A DNA stretch of 64,000 nucleotides from Hymenobacter jeongseonensis (GTDB lineage: Bacteria; Bacteroidota; Bacteroidia; Cytophagales; Hymenobacteraceae), in NCBI RefSeq assembly GCF_015694725.1, contig NZ_JADQDQ010000002.1, positions 728,034 to 792,033 on the forward strand. Direction: 5' to 3'. Both the position numbers and the translations under genes were made by a program. Below the pieces are notes generated by a model. It saw only the letters and a program-made list of their open reading frames with translations, did no database searches and was not told where the DNA came from. Each line of letters begins with the position of its first letter. Positions within the stretch are counted from its first letter, which is position 1. Of the stretch, positions 1 through 9,372 are shown piece by piece.

Positions 1-1
1 C

Positions 2-652
2 AAGAATTTCGAGCACTGCCGGGCCTATTATTCCGACACGGAGTTTATTCCCACTGAAAACCTGGTGTGGGCAGCCGGCGTGAACGGTGCCGAAGTACCC
101 GGCCTGCCCGCCGAGGTGGTGACCCGCAACAAGCGCGTGACCGTGAACCAGTGGAACCAGGTGGAAGGCCACGCCAACATCTTCGCCATTGGCGACCTGG
201 CCAACATGGTGACCGACGACATGCCCCGTGGCCTGCCCATGCTCGCGCCTGTGGCCCAGCAGCAAGCCGACCAGTTGGCCGACAACCTCCAGCGCCTGCT
301 ACGCGGCGAAACGCCCAAGAATTTTGTGTACACCAACAAAGGCTCCATGGCCATTGTGAGCCGCAATAAAGCCGTGGTCGACCTTCCCGGCAATGTGCAC
401 TTCAACGGCATTTTTGGCTGGGCCACTTGGCTATTTGTCCACTTGATGACCTTGGTGGGCTTCCGCAACAAAGTGGTGGCGTTCGTTGACTGGGCCTTCA
501 GCTACTTCAGCTCCGACCAGGCTTTGCGGCTCATCATCCGCCCCTTCAGCCGCCGCGATGTGAAGGACGACAAAGGCAAGAAAAGCGCCGAGCACCGCAC
601 CGCCACGCCGGAATACAATCCCACGCCCCCAGCTATCCAGACACCGGCGTAG
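2..652 (+). CDS. Type II NADH dehydrogenase (NDH-2), C-terminal part
   Basis: This is the 3' part of an open frame that enters from the left edge, so the start codon is outside the window. About 216 residues remain. The stretch LVWAAGVNG, followed by a GDLANM segment, is the second FAD/NAD-binding part of the pyridine nucleotide-disulfide oxidoreductase fold. The hydrophobic segment after FGWATWLFVHLM and the tail containing FVDWAFSYFSSDQALRLI are typical of the membrane-binding end of NDH-2. The family oxidises NADH and reduces quinone at the inner face of the membrane without pumping protons. The last 35 residues are charged and proline-rich and probably disordered. A strong hairpin terminator follows. 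Its presence beside a proton-pumping Nuo complex 27 kb away suggests two alternative NADH entry points. Confidence 0.88.
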   Translation, partial: KNFEHCRAYYSDTEFIPTENLVWAAGVNGAEVPGLPAEVVTRNKRVTVNQWNQVEGHANIFAIGDLANMVTDDMPRGLPMLAPVAQQQADQLADNLQRLLRGETPKNFVYTNKGSMAIVSRNKAVVDLPGNVHFNGIFGWATWLFVHLMTLVGFRNKVVAFVDWAFSYFSSDQALRLIIRPFSRRDVKDDKGKKSAEHRTATPEYNPTPPAIQTPA

Positions 653-679
653 TTTTTCCGTGGCAAAGGCTTCGGAACA

Positions 680-714
680 AAAAGGCCCGAATCTGTGCAG
701 ATTCGGGCCTTTTT
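680..714. terminator. Bidirectional rho-independent terminator
   Basis: A perfect 12-bp stem (683-694 with 699-710, four-base loop GTGC) is flanked by A's on the left and T's on the right, so the duplex extends to about 15 bp. It sits between the convergent NDH-2 gene and M16 peptidase gene and can serve both strands. Confidence 0.85.
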
Positions 715-733
715 ACATTTTTGAGCCTCTCAG

Positions 734-761
734 TTCATGCTGAGCGCAGTCGAAGCATGAC
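734..761. repeat. Half copy of the interspersed palindromic repeat
   Basis: The arm sequence CATGCTGAGC, two variable positions on, GTCGAAGCATGAC matches the left arm of the palindromic repeats at 21794, 33861 and 35670. No matching right arm is present, so this is a decayed or solo half element. Confidence 0.6.
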
Positions 762-804
762 TGAAGGAATCGGGATTTCAGTCAAATCACTTTCAGATAA
801 CCTA

Positions 805-2112
805 TTAGTCAGCAGGGCCTTCTACCGGGCCAGCAATCACCACCTTCATGGCCGCCGGGGTTAGGTACTGCTGAGCCAGCTTTTGTAACGTTTCTGCGTC
901 GGCAGCTTCGGTTTGCTGCACGAACTCCGTGTAGTAGTCGCTGGGCAGATTCATGAAAACTAATGTTTTGTACTTATCACACTGTTCAAAAACAGTCGAT
1001 AATTCGTTGGCAAACTTGCCCAACAGGTAGTTTTTCACCGTTTCCAGTTCGTCGGCTGGAATCAATTCCTCCTGCAAGCGGCGCATTTCCATCTCTATTT
1101 CGCGCACCGTAAAGTCGGCGCTTTCGCCTTTCACATCGGTACCGATGATGAGATTGGTGCTCCGCTCGCGCGGGGCTACGCTGGCGTAGATGCCATAAGT
1201 CAGCCCTTTGTCCTCACGGATGTTGCGCATTAGGCGCGAGCCAAAGTACCCGCCAAACACATTCACCAGCAGCTTCAGGCGGTGGGTGTCGGGGTGGGTA
1301 GGCGCGGGCCAATCGCGGCCCATGCGCACCGACGCCTGCAAGCTGCCCGCCACCACCACGCGGTTTGAGGGCACGTCAACCGCTGTTTCCGCCTCCGTGG
1401 CCGCGCTGGCGGCGGGCACCGGAACCACCGTCTCGCCTCCCGCTGGCACCACACTGAACGCATGGGCAACCAGGGCTTGCTCGGCCGCCACATCGCCGCA
1501 CAGAAATATTTCCGCGTTGCTCAAGGCATACGCCGTATGGTGAAATTGCTGGGCTTCTGCCGCCGTCAGGGCCTGGTAGGCATCGCTGTCGAAGGGCTGG
1601 CCGTAGGGCGTGTGCGAGCCAAAAAGCAACTCGTTGAATCGTTCGGAGGCCAGGAAGCTGGTTTTCTGGCGCTCCACCCGCACGTTCTGGATGGTGCGGG
1701 TTTTCAGCTGCTCCAACTCGGCCTCGGGGAAAGCAGGGTTGGTGAGCACATCGCTCACCAGGGGCAGCAGCGCCGGCAGGTGCCGGGTAAGGCAATAAAG
1801 CGTGAGCGTGGAGCGGTCGAAGCCCGCGTCGCACTCCAACGAGGCCCCGTAGAAGGCTACCTCGTCGGCAATTTGCCGAGCGGTCCGCGTGGTGGTGCCT
1901 TCCAGCAGCATGCGTGCGGTGAGGGAAGCCAGGCCGGGCCGTGGCTCGGCCGTTTTGCCGGCCCGGAATACCAGCTGCAGACGAACTACAGGCTGGGCAT
2001 TATTGGCCAGCACGTGCAGCCGGGCGCCGCTGGGGAGAGACAATACCTCAGCCGCAGGCAGCGTAACGCGGGCCAGCGGCTGAACGGGAGGTGCAACGGT
2101 ACGGTCGAGCAT
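805..2112 (-). CDS. M16 (insulinase-like) family protein lacking the zinc motif
   Basis: A 435-residue protein with the two-domain M16 clamshell pattern. The N-terminal core includes GLASLTARMLLEGTTTRTA and the C-terminal half contains GYFGSRLMRNIREDKGLTYG, a classic M16 C-domain signature. In active members the first region carries HxxEH. Here the corresponding residues are Ser63, Ala66 and Arg67, so all three zinc/catalytic positions are lost. Such inactive subunits usually pair with an active M16 protease encoded next door, as in mitochondrial processing peptidase. No active partner lies in this window. No signal peptide is visible, unlike many bacterial periplasmic M16 proteins. Transcribed leftwards; the convergent neighbour is separated by a bidirectional terminator. 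Confidence 0.85.
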   Translation of the reverse strand: MLDRTVAPPVQPLARVTLPAAEVLSLPSGARLHVLANNAQPVVRLQLVFRAGKTAEPRPGLASLTARMLLEGTTTRTARQIADEVAFYGASLECDAGFDRSTLTLYCLTRHLPALLPLVSDVLTNPAFPEAELEQLKTRTIQNVRVERQKTSFLASERFNELLFGSHTPYGQPFDSDAYQALTAAEAQQFHHTAYALSNAEIFLCGDVAAEQALVAHAFSVVPAGGETVVPVPAASAATEAETAVDVPSNRVVVAGSLQASVRMGRDWPAPTHPDTHRLKLLVNVFGGYFGSRLMRNIREDKGLTYGIYASVAPRERSTNLIIGTDVKGESADFTVREIEMEMRRLQEELIPADELETVKNYLLGKFANELSTVFEQCDKYKTLVFMNLPSDYYTEFVQQTEAADAETLQKLAQQYLTPAAMKVVIAGPVEGPAD

Positions 2113-2183
2113 AAGATTGACTTACTGATTACGTAATGTATTGATTTGCTGCTGCCGAACACCAGCAAATATGTTGTAAAAAG

Positions 2184-2224
2184 AACGTCATGCCCCGCTT
2201 GCCGAAGCAGCGGGGCATGACGTT
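2184..2224. terminator. Strong hairpin, probable terminator of porV or mini-palindrome
   Basis: A perfect 16-bp stem (2184-2199 with 2209-2224) encloses a nine-base loop, TGCCGAAGC. It lies just downstream of porV (minus strand) and upstream of the M16 gene. The ends GTCATGC/GCATGAC and the internal GCCGAAGCA resemble the interspersed palindromic repeat family, so it may be a shortened derivative now acting as terminator. Confidence 0.6.
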
Positions 2225-2266
2225 TCTTGTTTAGTACCTGAGCGCCTTAGCGCCTCAGCAACCAAA

Positions 2267-3490
2267 TTAGTTGGAGGGGACGTCGCCGCTGGTGCCACCG
2301 GCACCGTTCTCGTCGAAGGCTTCGGAGAGCTTGTTCAGGTTGAAGTGCAGGGATATCCGAATGGTTTGGGCCAAGGGATTATTCTGCGAGTTATTACCGG
2401 TAGGAATCAGGTACGTGCCGTCGATGCCGAATACCTGATAGCGCACGCCCAGGCCCAGGCTGGCGTACTGGCGGTCGCCCTTGTCGGGGGCTTCGTAAAA
2501 GTAGCCGCCGCGTGCGTACAGCAGGTCGTTGTAGTTGTACTCTAAGCCGGTTGAGAGGTTGATTTCGCGCAACTCCTCTTTGAATCCGCCGGGCGCATCG
2601 CCAAACGAGCCCAGGATGCCGCTTACGATGGATTTGTTGGCAATTTCCCGGTTCTTGGCCACAATGCTGGGGTCGGTCGACAATACACCGTCCTCGTAGT
2701 AGGGCGAGGGCACTAGGAGCTTGCTGGCATCAAACACGAGTGTGATTTTGTTGTACTGGTCAATCTCCCGGGTCAGGGCGGTGCCCAGTTTCAGGGTTGT
2801 GGGCAGGAAGCTGGGGTTCTCGGCGTCGTTGTAGGTAATCTTGTTGCCGATGTTCGAAACCGAGGCACCAAACGCCAGATTGTACAAGCCGGTGCCAATG
2901 GTGGCGTCTTTGGAATAGTAGGCGCCCAAATCGACGGCGGCCGCGTTGCCGGGCCGGGCGTCGTTGCCGTTCACGGTCCCAACCAAGTTGGAGCGGATGT
3001 AGCGCGCCGAGACGCCCACCCCGAAATTATCGGTCAATTGCTGGCCGTAGGACACGGTGAGGGCGTATTCTTTGGGGCTGAACGAGCCGGCCGGCAGGTT
3101 GCCGCCGGTGCGGTAGTCAATAGTGCCCAAATCAAAGTACATCAGCGAGGCGCCAATGGCGGAACGTTCGCCAATTTTCCCGTAGCCCGACAAATACGAC
3201 AAGCTCATGTCGTCGGTGATGTTGCGCAGCCACGGCGAATAAGACGCCGAAGCAGCGTACTTGTATTGCACAAAGCCCAGCTTGCCCGCGTTGAAATACG
3301 CCGAGTTGGCATCAGGCGACGTGGCTACGCCGGCCTCGCCCAGAGCCGAAGCGCGGGAATCGGGGCTGAGGGTGAGAATGGGCACGGCCGTGGTGATGGT
3401 GCTTTGGTTCTGCTGCGCTTGCGCCGTGCCCACCAGGGACATCAGGCCAGCTAGCAGCGCCACGCGCGAACGGGAAAAGGGAAGGTGCAT
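2267..3490 (-). CDS. porV: Type IX secretion outer-membrane protein PorV (LptO)
   Basis: PorV is an outer-membrane beta-barrel of the T9SS. It receives cargo from the translocon and carries it to the PorU attachment complex. The 407-residue product starts with a signal peptide (MHLPFSRSRVALLAGL, cleavage near AQA-QQN). The mature start, with TAVPILTLSPDSRASALGEAG, is the family hallmark; the remainder is alternating beta strands ending in LHFNLNKL. A further upstream in-frame start would add 14 residues before the signal peptide, so the inner ATG at 3490 is chosen. It lies 53 bp downstream of porU on the same strand, the usual order in Bacteroidota, and the two are probably co-transcribed. 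Confidence 0.93.
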   Translation of the reverse strand: MHLPFSRSRVALLAGLMSLVGTAQAQQNQSTITTAVPILTLSPDSRASALGEAGVATSPDANSAYFNAGKLGFVQYKYAASASYSPWLRNITDDMSLSYLSGYGKIGERSAIGASLMYFDLGTIDYRTGGNLPAGSFSPKEYALTVSYGQQLTDNFGVGVSARYIRSNLVGTVNGNDARPGNAAAVDLGAYYSKDATIGTGLYNLAFGASVSNIGNKITYNDAENPSFLPTTLKLGTALTREIDQYNKITLVFDASKLLVPSPYYEDGVLSTDPSIVAKNREIANKSIVSGILGSFGDAPGGFKEELREINLSTGLEYNYNDLLYARGGYFYEAPDKGDRQYASLGLGVRYQVFGIDGTYLIPTGNNSQNNPLAQTIRISLHFNLNKLSEAFDENGAGGTSGDVPSN

Positions 3491-3543
3491 AGTGAAAGGG
3501 AAAGAAGGCCAACCAACGCGGGCCGGGCACAAATAAAAGCGGA

Positions 3544-6500
3544 TTAATTGAGGATGACGAGTTTTTCGTACTTCGAGGCCGTGGAGCCGTTCTGCCGCGA
3601 GCGCACGCTCAGCCGGTACACGTAAACGCCGCGGGCTAGTTGGTCATTGTATTCGTCGCGGCCGTTCCAGGTAATGCTGCGTTGCTGCGCCTCGGTGCTG
3701 GGCACCGTGGCCGTGAGGGTCCGAACCAGATGGCCGGCTACGGTAAAAATCTGGACTTGTACGTCCAAATTGTCGGGTTGGCCACCGGCTTGGTTGTGTT
3801 CGAAGAAGAACGTAGTAGAGTTAGCAAACGGATTGGGGTAGTTTAGCACATGCGTAAGGGCCAGCTTTGCATCGTTGGCCACAATGAACTCAATGGTTCG
3901 TTCCGACGAGTTATTGTACGTGTCCCAGGCTTTGAGGCGCAACGAGTGCGGTCCCGGCGCCAGGTCTTTGAACGGGTTGTTGACTTTGCCGGAGCGGAAG
4001 TCGCCCACGCTCGACACGTAGCTCTCGTTGAGTACCACGAGCTTGCTGGGGTCGTTGTCGAGCACGGCCGTAATGTCGTGGCCAATGCCCGCGCCGGTGG
4101 CATTGATGCCATTATCGTCCATGAGCGTGGCCAGCAACGTGGTGTTCTGCCCCGTAAGTCCCCCAAAAGCGAACGACTCATCATCCATGAACAAGGTGAT
4201 AACCGGCGGAATGGTGTCCTGCTCCACGTTGGAAGCCGACCCGCCCACGGGCTTCCGCTGGTAGCCGTGCGCATCCACCCGGTTGGTACCGTCAAAGGCA
4301 TACAAACTGATTTTGCCAATGCCTAGGTTGTAATTTATATCCTTGGGCACCACAAACGTGAGGCTGAAGGCACCGCTTTTCACCTCGGCCTGCCCGGCAT
4401 AAATCACGTTTTCCTGAATAACCACGGGCCGCGGCGCGTCCCGTGCGTCGCCGGCAACCTCGTTGCCCAAGGTCATCACGGTGGTCGGCTTGTCATAAAT
4501 GGTAACCTGCGCCCGGCCGGTGAAAGCCTGATTGGCCACGCCGTTGTTCAGCACGCGGCCATGCATCTGCACGCGCGCCAAGGCGCGGAGGGTATCGGCT
4601 GGCGCACTGACGCCTTTGGTTATTTGCTGCACGCTGTCTACCACCACCGTTTGCCGGGGATAAGCCAGCGTCATGCTGGGGTCAGCCAGCAGCACGTAGT
4701 TGCGGTTGTTGATAACGCCGGGCTGCCCCACGCCGGGGTAATCATTTTTGCTCAGCATGATAACCGTCCCAATGCTGGGCATCGAACCATTGTATGGCCG
4801 TAGCACCCGATTGAAATACGCTTGGTTCAAACTGGCGTTCTGGCCAGCATCTACCACGCGGGTGGTGGTAAACAGGCCCACGGCGCCGCCCGTTGGGTTA
4901 TCCGTCAGCGACTCTTCCCCGGCCGAATTAAAATCGGGGTTGTCATACGTGCTGAAATCGCACGTGCCGGTGGTGAAAAACGTGAGGTTATTGGGGTTGC
5001 GAAGGGCTAGCACCGAGGCGTTAGTTACGATTTGCTCATCGGTCCAGCCTTTGGGGCCGCCGTGGCCCAGGTAGTTCACTATCAACGACCCTTGTTCTAT
5101 GGATTGGTCGATGGCTCGGCTGGCTTCGGGCGAGCGCTGGCCGGCTGGCACTGCCAGCTGCGGATACAAATCGAGGTACACTTTGTGCACGTTGTACTCC
5201 GGATGGTTGGTTTCGATGACGCGGCTAATCAACTCCGAACCCTGCCCCACAAACAAGTCCCCGTTGCCGTCGTCCGATACCAGCGTAATGCGGTTGCGCC
5301 ACTTGCCATAAGCCGCCGGCGCATCGTAGCTGATGATTTTGTCGACTACCTGCCGTGCCTGGGCCGTGTTCTTCGGGTCGCCTTTGGGCGTGCGAATCGG
5401 CAGGCGGCCCACGCCGATGTCGAGCAACTCACTCCCGGGCCGCTGCTCCTCCCACTCGCCTTCGTTGTCGTCGAGCAGGGCATAAAAGTCGTCCGAGGAA
5501 TAGCTGGCCTGGCCATAAGCGCCGCCGTAGAAAGGGGCCAGCGACTCACGCGACTCGTAAGTCGGCACGTAGTTTTGATTGTGTGCGTCGAAATCCGTGT
5601 CGTTCTTGAATGGCACCCGCTCCCGCCACCACGTTGGCTCGAAGTCCTTGTTGTTGTACGGGTCGGATTTGTAATCGAAAGACGCGTCGCCGAACAGCAG
5701 CAGCTGCATTTGTTTGCCGGCCGGGGCGCGGTCGTAAAGCTGCTTCATCAGGTCACGAATGGCGCTGACGTCCTGCCCGCCCGACCCGTATTCGTTGTAC
5801 ACCTCGGCAGTTGTCACCACGGCCACGCGCAGGTTGTCGTGGCTGGTGCGGTGGTTGGCCAGCCGCACCGCTTCCGCTTTAAACGGAGCATAGGTCACAA
5901 TAACCAAGTCGATTAATGCACTGGGGTCGCTGTTTAGCGCGTGTAGGTTCTGGTTGGCCACCTTGCCAAAGGCGCGCGGCCGGGCAAAGGCGCCGCCGGG
6001 TTGAAAGGCCACGTACTCCCGCAAGGTATCTGAAGTGGCCACGAAGCGGGCGGTGCTGCCTGTCATAGTCAGGGGCAGCGCGGCGGGCCGGCGGGGGTTG
6101 GTTACGTCCCACACCACGGCTCCCGTGGCATTGGCCAGTTCAAATAGGTTAGTGGCCTGCGGGGCGATGTTGGACAGCGAGCGAAACTCCAACTGGTCGC
6201 CGCTAAGCCGCAACTGCCGCTGCGCCGTGATTTCCAGATAATCCAAGTAGCCGCTGGCGCCGGGGTCGTTGCTGTTGTAAGTCAGGCCCACCCGCAGTTC
6301 TGTGCCGGGGCTGGCCAGCGGCAGCTGCTTCGTGCCCACGCTCACGGTGCCAATGGCGCCAAAATCGTAGTTCGGCCGCGCATCCAGCGGCTGGCTTCCC
6401 AAGGCCGTGCCATTGAGCGTGAGCTGAAATGCACTCGCCGTACTGGACCGCGCCACCACCGAAGCCGTGACCCGAACGGGCGTGTTGGGCAGCAGGTCGG

Positions 6501-7581
6501 GAATATTGCTGAAAGCAAAATCCCGTTGCGCGTTCACGGCGAAGCCTTCGCCCACCCAGTTGCGGCCCGAACCGCCCGGCCCGGACGTGTGCATGAGGTT
6601 CGCCAGGTCGTGCTCGTAAAAGGCCCGGTAGGCGAAGGTGGTGATGGTGGGCGTGGTGCTGGACGCGGCCAGCGCGGCAGCCGTCGGCACCCGGCGTCCG
6701 GCCGTATTGTTCACCGTCACAAAGTAAAAAGTCGTGTCGGTGTAAATGTTGTTCCGATGGCGAAATGAGCCGCCATCTGCTTCCCAGGTATGCGCGCCCG
6801 GCGAGTAGAACAGCACGTATTCGTTGTCATCAAACGAGTTATCGGCGTTGCCAACAAACAGCACGTTGTTTTCGGCCAAATCATCCGGGCGCGGCGCGGC
6901 GTTGGCCTGGGGCAAAATGCCCATGGCGTTGCCGTAAACGTGCAGGTTATTGGGGTTGACTCCTTGCAAGCTGCTCACGCCCATGATGCTGAGCAGCGCC
7001 GTTTTGTCGAGCTTATAAATGCCGCTTTCGCTCACGCCCATCTTGTACCAGTCGCCCGATGCCAGCACCGAACTCGTGGCGTGGGGGCGGGTAGTGGCGG
7101 TGCGGCGGGCCGCAGTGGTGCTTGCCCCGGCAGTGTAGCGGTAATCGAACGACACCAACCGTTCGGGCTGGCCGGTTTGGGGGTTGCGGCGCACGGGGCG
7201 CAGGCTGAGGTGGGTGACCACCTGCTTCATTTCGGTACCGGACTGTAGCTTGGGCTCCGGGCCAGCGGGCAGCTTGCTGGCGTTGAACAGCTTGGCATCG
7301 GCCGCGGAAAAGGGTTCGTACACCATGTTCACCAGCTCGCCCTGGCCCACGGCACCGTTCAGCCGCAGGCTATACCAGCCCACTTGGTCGTCCAGCGCCT
7401 GGTGGACTTCGTTGAAAGTGGGCACTTTTTGCTTGCGTGAACCCAACGTAGGCACCTCCGTGTAGCCGCCCCATTTGACAATGCCATGGGCTACAACCGG
7501 TCCGCCAGCCTGCGCCTGAGCCGGGATTCTAACGCCAAGTAATAAGCCCGCAAAAGCAATAAAGCGGAAAAAAGGACGCAT
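3544..7581 (-). CDS. porU: Type IX secretion C-terminal signal peptidase PorU
   Basis: PorU is a gingipain-type (C25) cysteine protease that removes the C-terminal signal of T9SS cargo and attaches it to the surface. The 1345-residue product has a signal peptide (FIAFAGLLLGVRIPAQAQA). Beta-rich N-terminal domains follow, then the C25 core with LLFGDASFDYKSD, DIGVGRLPIRT and the catalytic pair: His840 in YLGHGG and Cys874 in TTGTCDFS. The C-terminal part has an Ig-like region and a final FlgD-like/T9SS-type domain ending KYEKLVILN. Two ATG codons lie six bases apart; the second is used here. Upstream is a roughly 140-bp gap to pssA; porV follows directly. Confidence 0.93.
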   Translation of the reverse strand: MRPFFRFIAFAGLLLGVRIPAQAQAGGPVVAHGIVKWGGYTEVPTLGSRKQKVPTFNEVHQALDDQVGWYSLRLNGAVGQGELVNMVYEPFSAADAKLFNASKLPAGPEPKLQSGTEMKQVVTHLSLRPVRRNPQTGQPERLVSFDYRYTAGASTTAARRTATTRPHATSSVLASGDWYKMGVSESGIYKLDKTALLSIMGVSSLQGVNPNNLHVYGNAMGILPQANAAPRPDDLAENNVLFVGNADNSFDDNEYVLFYSPGAHTWEADGGSFRHRNNIYTDTTFYFVTVNNTAGRRVPTAAALAASSTTPTITTFAYRAFYEHDLANLMHTSGPGGSGRNWVGEGFAVNAQRDFAFSNIPDLLPNTPVRVTASVVARSSTASAFQLTLNGTALGSQPLDARPNYDFGAIGTVSVGTKQLPLASPGTELRVGLTYNSNDPGASGYLDYLEITAQRQLRLSGDQLEFRSLSNIAPQATNLFELANATGAVVWDVTNPRRPAALPLTMTGSTARFVATSDTLREYVAFQPGGAFARPRAFGKVANQNLHALNSDPSALIDLVIVTYAPFKAEAVRLANHRTSHDNLRVAVVTTAEVYNEYGSGGQDVSAIRDLMKQLYDRAPAGKQMQLLLFGDASFDYKSDPYNNKDFEPTWWRERVPFKNDTDFDAHNQNYVPTYESRESLAPFYGGAYGQASYSSDDFYALLDDNEGEWEEQRPGSELLDIGVGRLPIRTPKGDPKNTAQARQVVDKIISYDAPAAYGKWRNRITLVSDDGNGDLFVGQGSELISRVIETNHPEYNVHKVYLDLYPQLAVPAGQRSPEASRAIDQSIEQGSLIVNYLGHGGPKGWTDEQIVTNASVLALRNPNNLTFFTTGTCDFSTYDNPDFNSAGEESLTDNPTGGAVGLFTTTRVVDAGQNASLNQAYFNRVLRPYNGSMPSIGTVIMLSKNDYPGVGQPGVINNRNYVLLADPSMTLAYPRQTVVVDSVQQITKGVSAPADTLRALARVQMHGRVLNNGVANQAFTGRAQVTIYDKPTTVMTLGNEVAGDARDAPRPVVIQENVIYAGQAEVKSGAFSLTFVVPKDINYNLGIGKISLYAFDGTNRVDAHGYQRKPVGGSASNVEQDTIPPVITLFMDDESFAFGGLTGQNTTLLATLMDDNGINATGAGIGHDITAVLDNDPSKLVVLNESYVSSVGDFRSGKVNNPFKDLAPGPHSLRLKAWDTYNNSSERTIEFIVANDAKLALTHVLNYPNPFANSTTFFFEHNQAGGQPDNLDVQVQIFTVAGHLVRTLTATVPSTEAQQRSITWNGRDEYNDQLARGVYVYRLSVRSRQNGSTASKYEKLVILN

Positions 7582-7728
7582 ACACATTATGTTATTGAAC
7601 TCCTGCCTCCCCTGCTAAGGCCTGCCACTTGGTGGCCCCGCAACAGCATTGCGCGTCAGCAGGTTCACCGGGCGGTGGCTTCTTAACAACCAAATAATGC
7701 ATTTATTGTGACTGCTAAACTGAAAGTT

Positions 7729-8427
7729 CTACCGCGCCGCCGTTTTGGGCACCGATAGCAACACGTAGAGGAGCACCACCAGCGGCACCGCCGCCGCACG
7801 CAGCCACAGCAACAACACGGCCGCTAGCATCAGAAACAAAAAGCGGCGCCGGTTGTCGCCCCAGCGCAAGTTTTTAAACTTTAAGGCAAAGAGCGGCAGT
7901 TCAGCCACCAACAGGCCCGATAACACCGCCGTGAGGCCCAGCAGCAGGCCGGGATGGAGGATTATCGATGCCAGTTCAAATTGGTCGTGGGCCAGAATGA
8001 GCGGCAACGACGCCACCACCAGCGTGCAAGCCGGCGTGGGCAGGCCAATAAAGGAAGTGGTCTGACGTGTGTCGTTGTTGAATTTTGCCAGCCGCAAGGC
8101 CGAGAAAATACTCACCGTGAACCCGGCGTAGGGCAACCACTGCAGGACGCCGGTAGCCAGATTGGCATCCAACGTCAGCAACTTAAACAGGATGGCCCCC
8201 GGCACTACACCGAACGACACCATATCGGCCAGCGAGTCCAAATCCTTGCCAATGGCCGACGACACCCGCAAGGCCCGGGCCACCAAGCCGTCGGCAAAGT
8301 CGGCCACGGCCGCGGCGGCCACAAACCAGGCCCCCAAATCCAGTCGCCCGGCAAAAATGTATGTCAGCGCCAGACAGCCGCACAGTAGATTAAGGCAGGT
8401 AATGGCGTTGGGCAGGTGTCTTTTCAA
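7729..8427 (-). CDS. pssA: CDP-diacylglycerol-serine O-phosphatidyltransferase
   Basis: Makes phosphatidylserine from CDP-diacylglycerol and serine, the step towards phosphatidylethanolamine. The 232-residue product is an integral membrane protein of the CDP-alcohol phosphatidyltransferase family. The catalytic motif runs from DFADGLVAR to GKDLDSLAD, giving the four conserved aspartates around residues 43-68. It opens with MKRHLPNAITCLNLLCG, the usual first membrane helix of PssA. About six hydrophobic segments are present. It lies about 70 bp downstream of the metallo-hydrolase gene on the same strand and may share its transcript. The substrate is inferred from the start region and length; a related CDP-alcohol transferase is the alternative. 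Confidence 0.87.
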   Translation of the reverse strand: MKRHLPNAITCLNLLCGCLALTYIFAGRLDLGAWFVAAAAVADFADGLVARALRVSSAIGKDLDSLADMVSFGVVPGAILFKLLTLDANLATGVLQWLPYAGFTVSIFSALRLAKFNNDTRQTTSFIGLPTPACTLVVASLPLILAHDQFELASIILHPGLLLGLTAVLSGLLVAELPLFALKFKNLRWGDNRRRFLFLMLAAVLLLWLRAAAVPLVVLLYVLLSVPKTAAR

Positions 8428-8500
8428 GGGTTGAATGGGGTTAGAAATTTGTGAGCGGGCCGAAAGAGGACAGCGCGCTTAAGTAGTTGCGGCGGCTGTT

Positions 8501-9142
8501 CTAATTCAAGAACGGATTGCTGCGCCGCTCCTCGCCGATGGTGGTGGCGGGGCCGTGGCCCGGGTACACCACCGTGGCGTCGGGCAAGGTCATCAGCTCG
8601 GTTGCGATGCTGTGCAACAGCGTGGCATGGTCGCCACCGGGCAAGTCGGTGCGCCCAATGCTGCGCTGAAACAACACGTCGCCGCCGATGACGGTGGCCG
8701 TGGGCTCGTGGTAGAACACCACGTGGCCCGGGGCGTGGCCCGGCGCAAACCGCACCTCCAACTCCGTGTCGCCGAAGCGGACGGGCTGGCCGGCCACCAA
8801 CTCGCCGGTGGGCTCGGCGGGCTGGTACTGCGGGAAGCCGTAGTTGGCCGCATATGTGGGCACGGCGCGCAGCGTCGCCAAATCGAGCCGGTGCAGCAGA
8901 AACGGGGTACCCGGCCAGGTATTCAGCACAAACTGATTGCCCAGAACGTGGTCGATGTGCGCGTGCGTATTGAGCAGCAGCGCTACCTGTAAGTCATTGG
9001 CTTCAACGTATTCGCGCAGGGCCTGCTGCTCGGCTTGCGCGTAGCAGCCGGGGTCCACAATGGCGCACTGGCGGGTGGCTTCGTCAATCAGCAGGTAGGT
9101 ATTTTCGGAAAAAGCGTTGAAGGTAAAACCGGCGACAGTCAT
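8501..9142 (-). CDS. MBL-fold metallo-hydrolase (glyoxalase II-like)
   Basis: A 213-residue metallo-beta-lactamase fold hydrolase. The zinc motif appears as THAHIDHVLGN, with further ligands in APGHAPGHVVFY, the Asp in VIGGDVLF and the His in VYPGHGPATTIGEE. The length and the ending RSNPFLN are characteristic of the small YcbL/glyoxalase II-like branch, which hydrolyses thioesters such as S-lactoylglutathione or related thiols. The true substrate cannot be read from sequence. The ATG at 9142 is chosen because the fold begins at once (MTVAGFTFNAFSENTYLL); an upstream start adds ten residues of no clear meaning. It is divergent from the oxidase gene across about 230 bp. Confidence 0.85.
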   Translation of the reverse strand: MTVAGFTFNAFSENTYLLIDEATRQCAIVDPGCYAQAEQQALREYVEANDLQVALLLNTHAHIDHVLGNQFVLNTWPGTPFLLHRLDLATLRAVPTYAANYGFPQYQPAEPTGELVAGQPVRFGDTELEVRFAPGHAPGHVVFYHEPTATVIGGDVLFQRSIGRTDLPGGDHATLLHSIATELMTLPDATVVYPGHGPATTIGEERRSNPFLN

Positions 9143-9372
9143 GTGAAATAGAGTCTCTGAGCAATGCGGCAAGGTACGACGCTGCGTCGAATGAAGAATT
9201 GACCCGGTCGCTCATGCAAGACAGCAACCCGAACCTTTGCCCACCGCTGCCATCATCGGCCGCGCCTTTGAATTACAGATACGTGGGCTGCCTACTGCCG
9301 GGCCGCCCAGCCACCGTATTTTCTTCCTACCTTGAGAATAGAGTAAGCGCGGCATTCCTTACCTTGCCAGCC

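Noticed and set aside
5032..5916. A 294-residue open frame antisense to porU
   Set aside because: It lies across the catalytic region of porU and has low-complexity composition.
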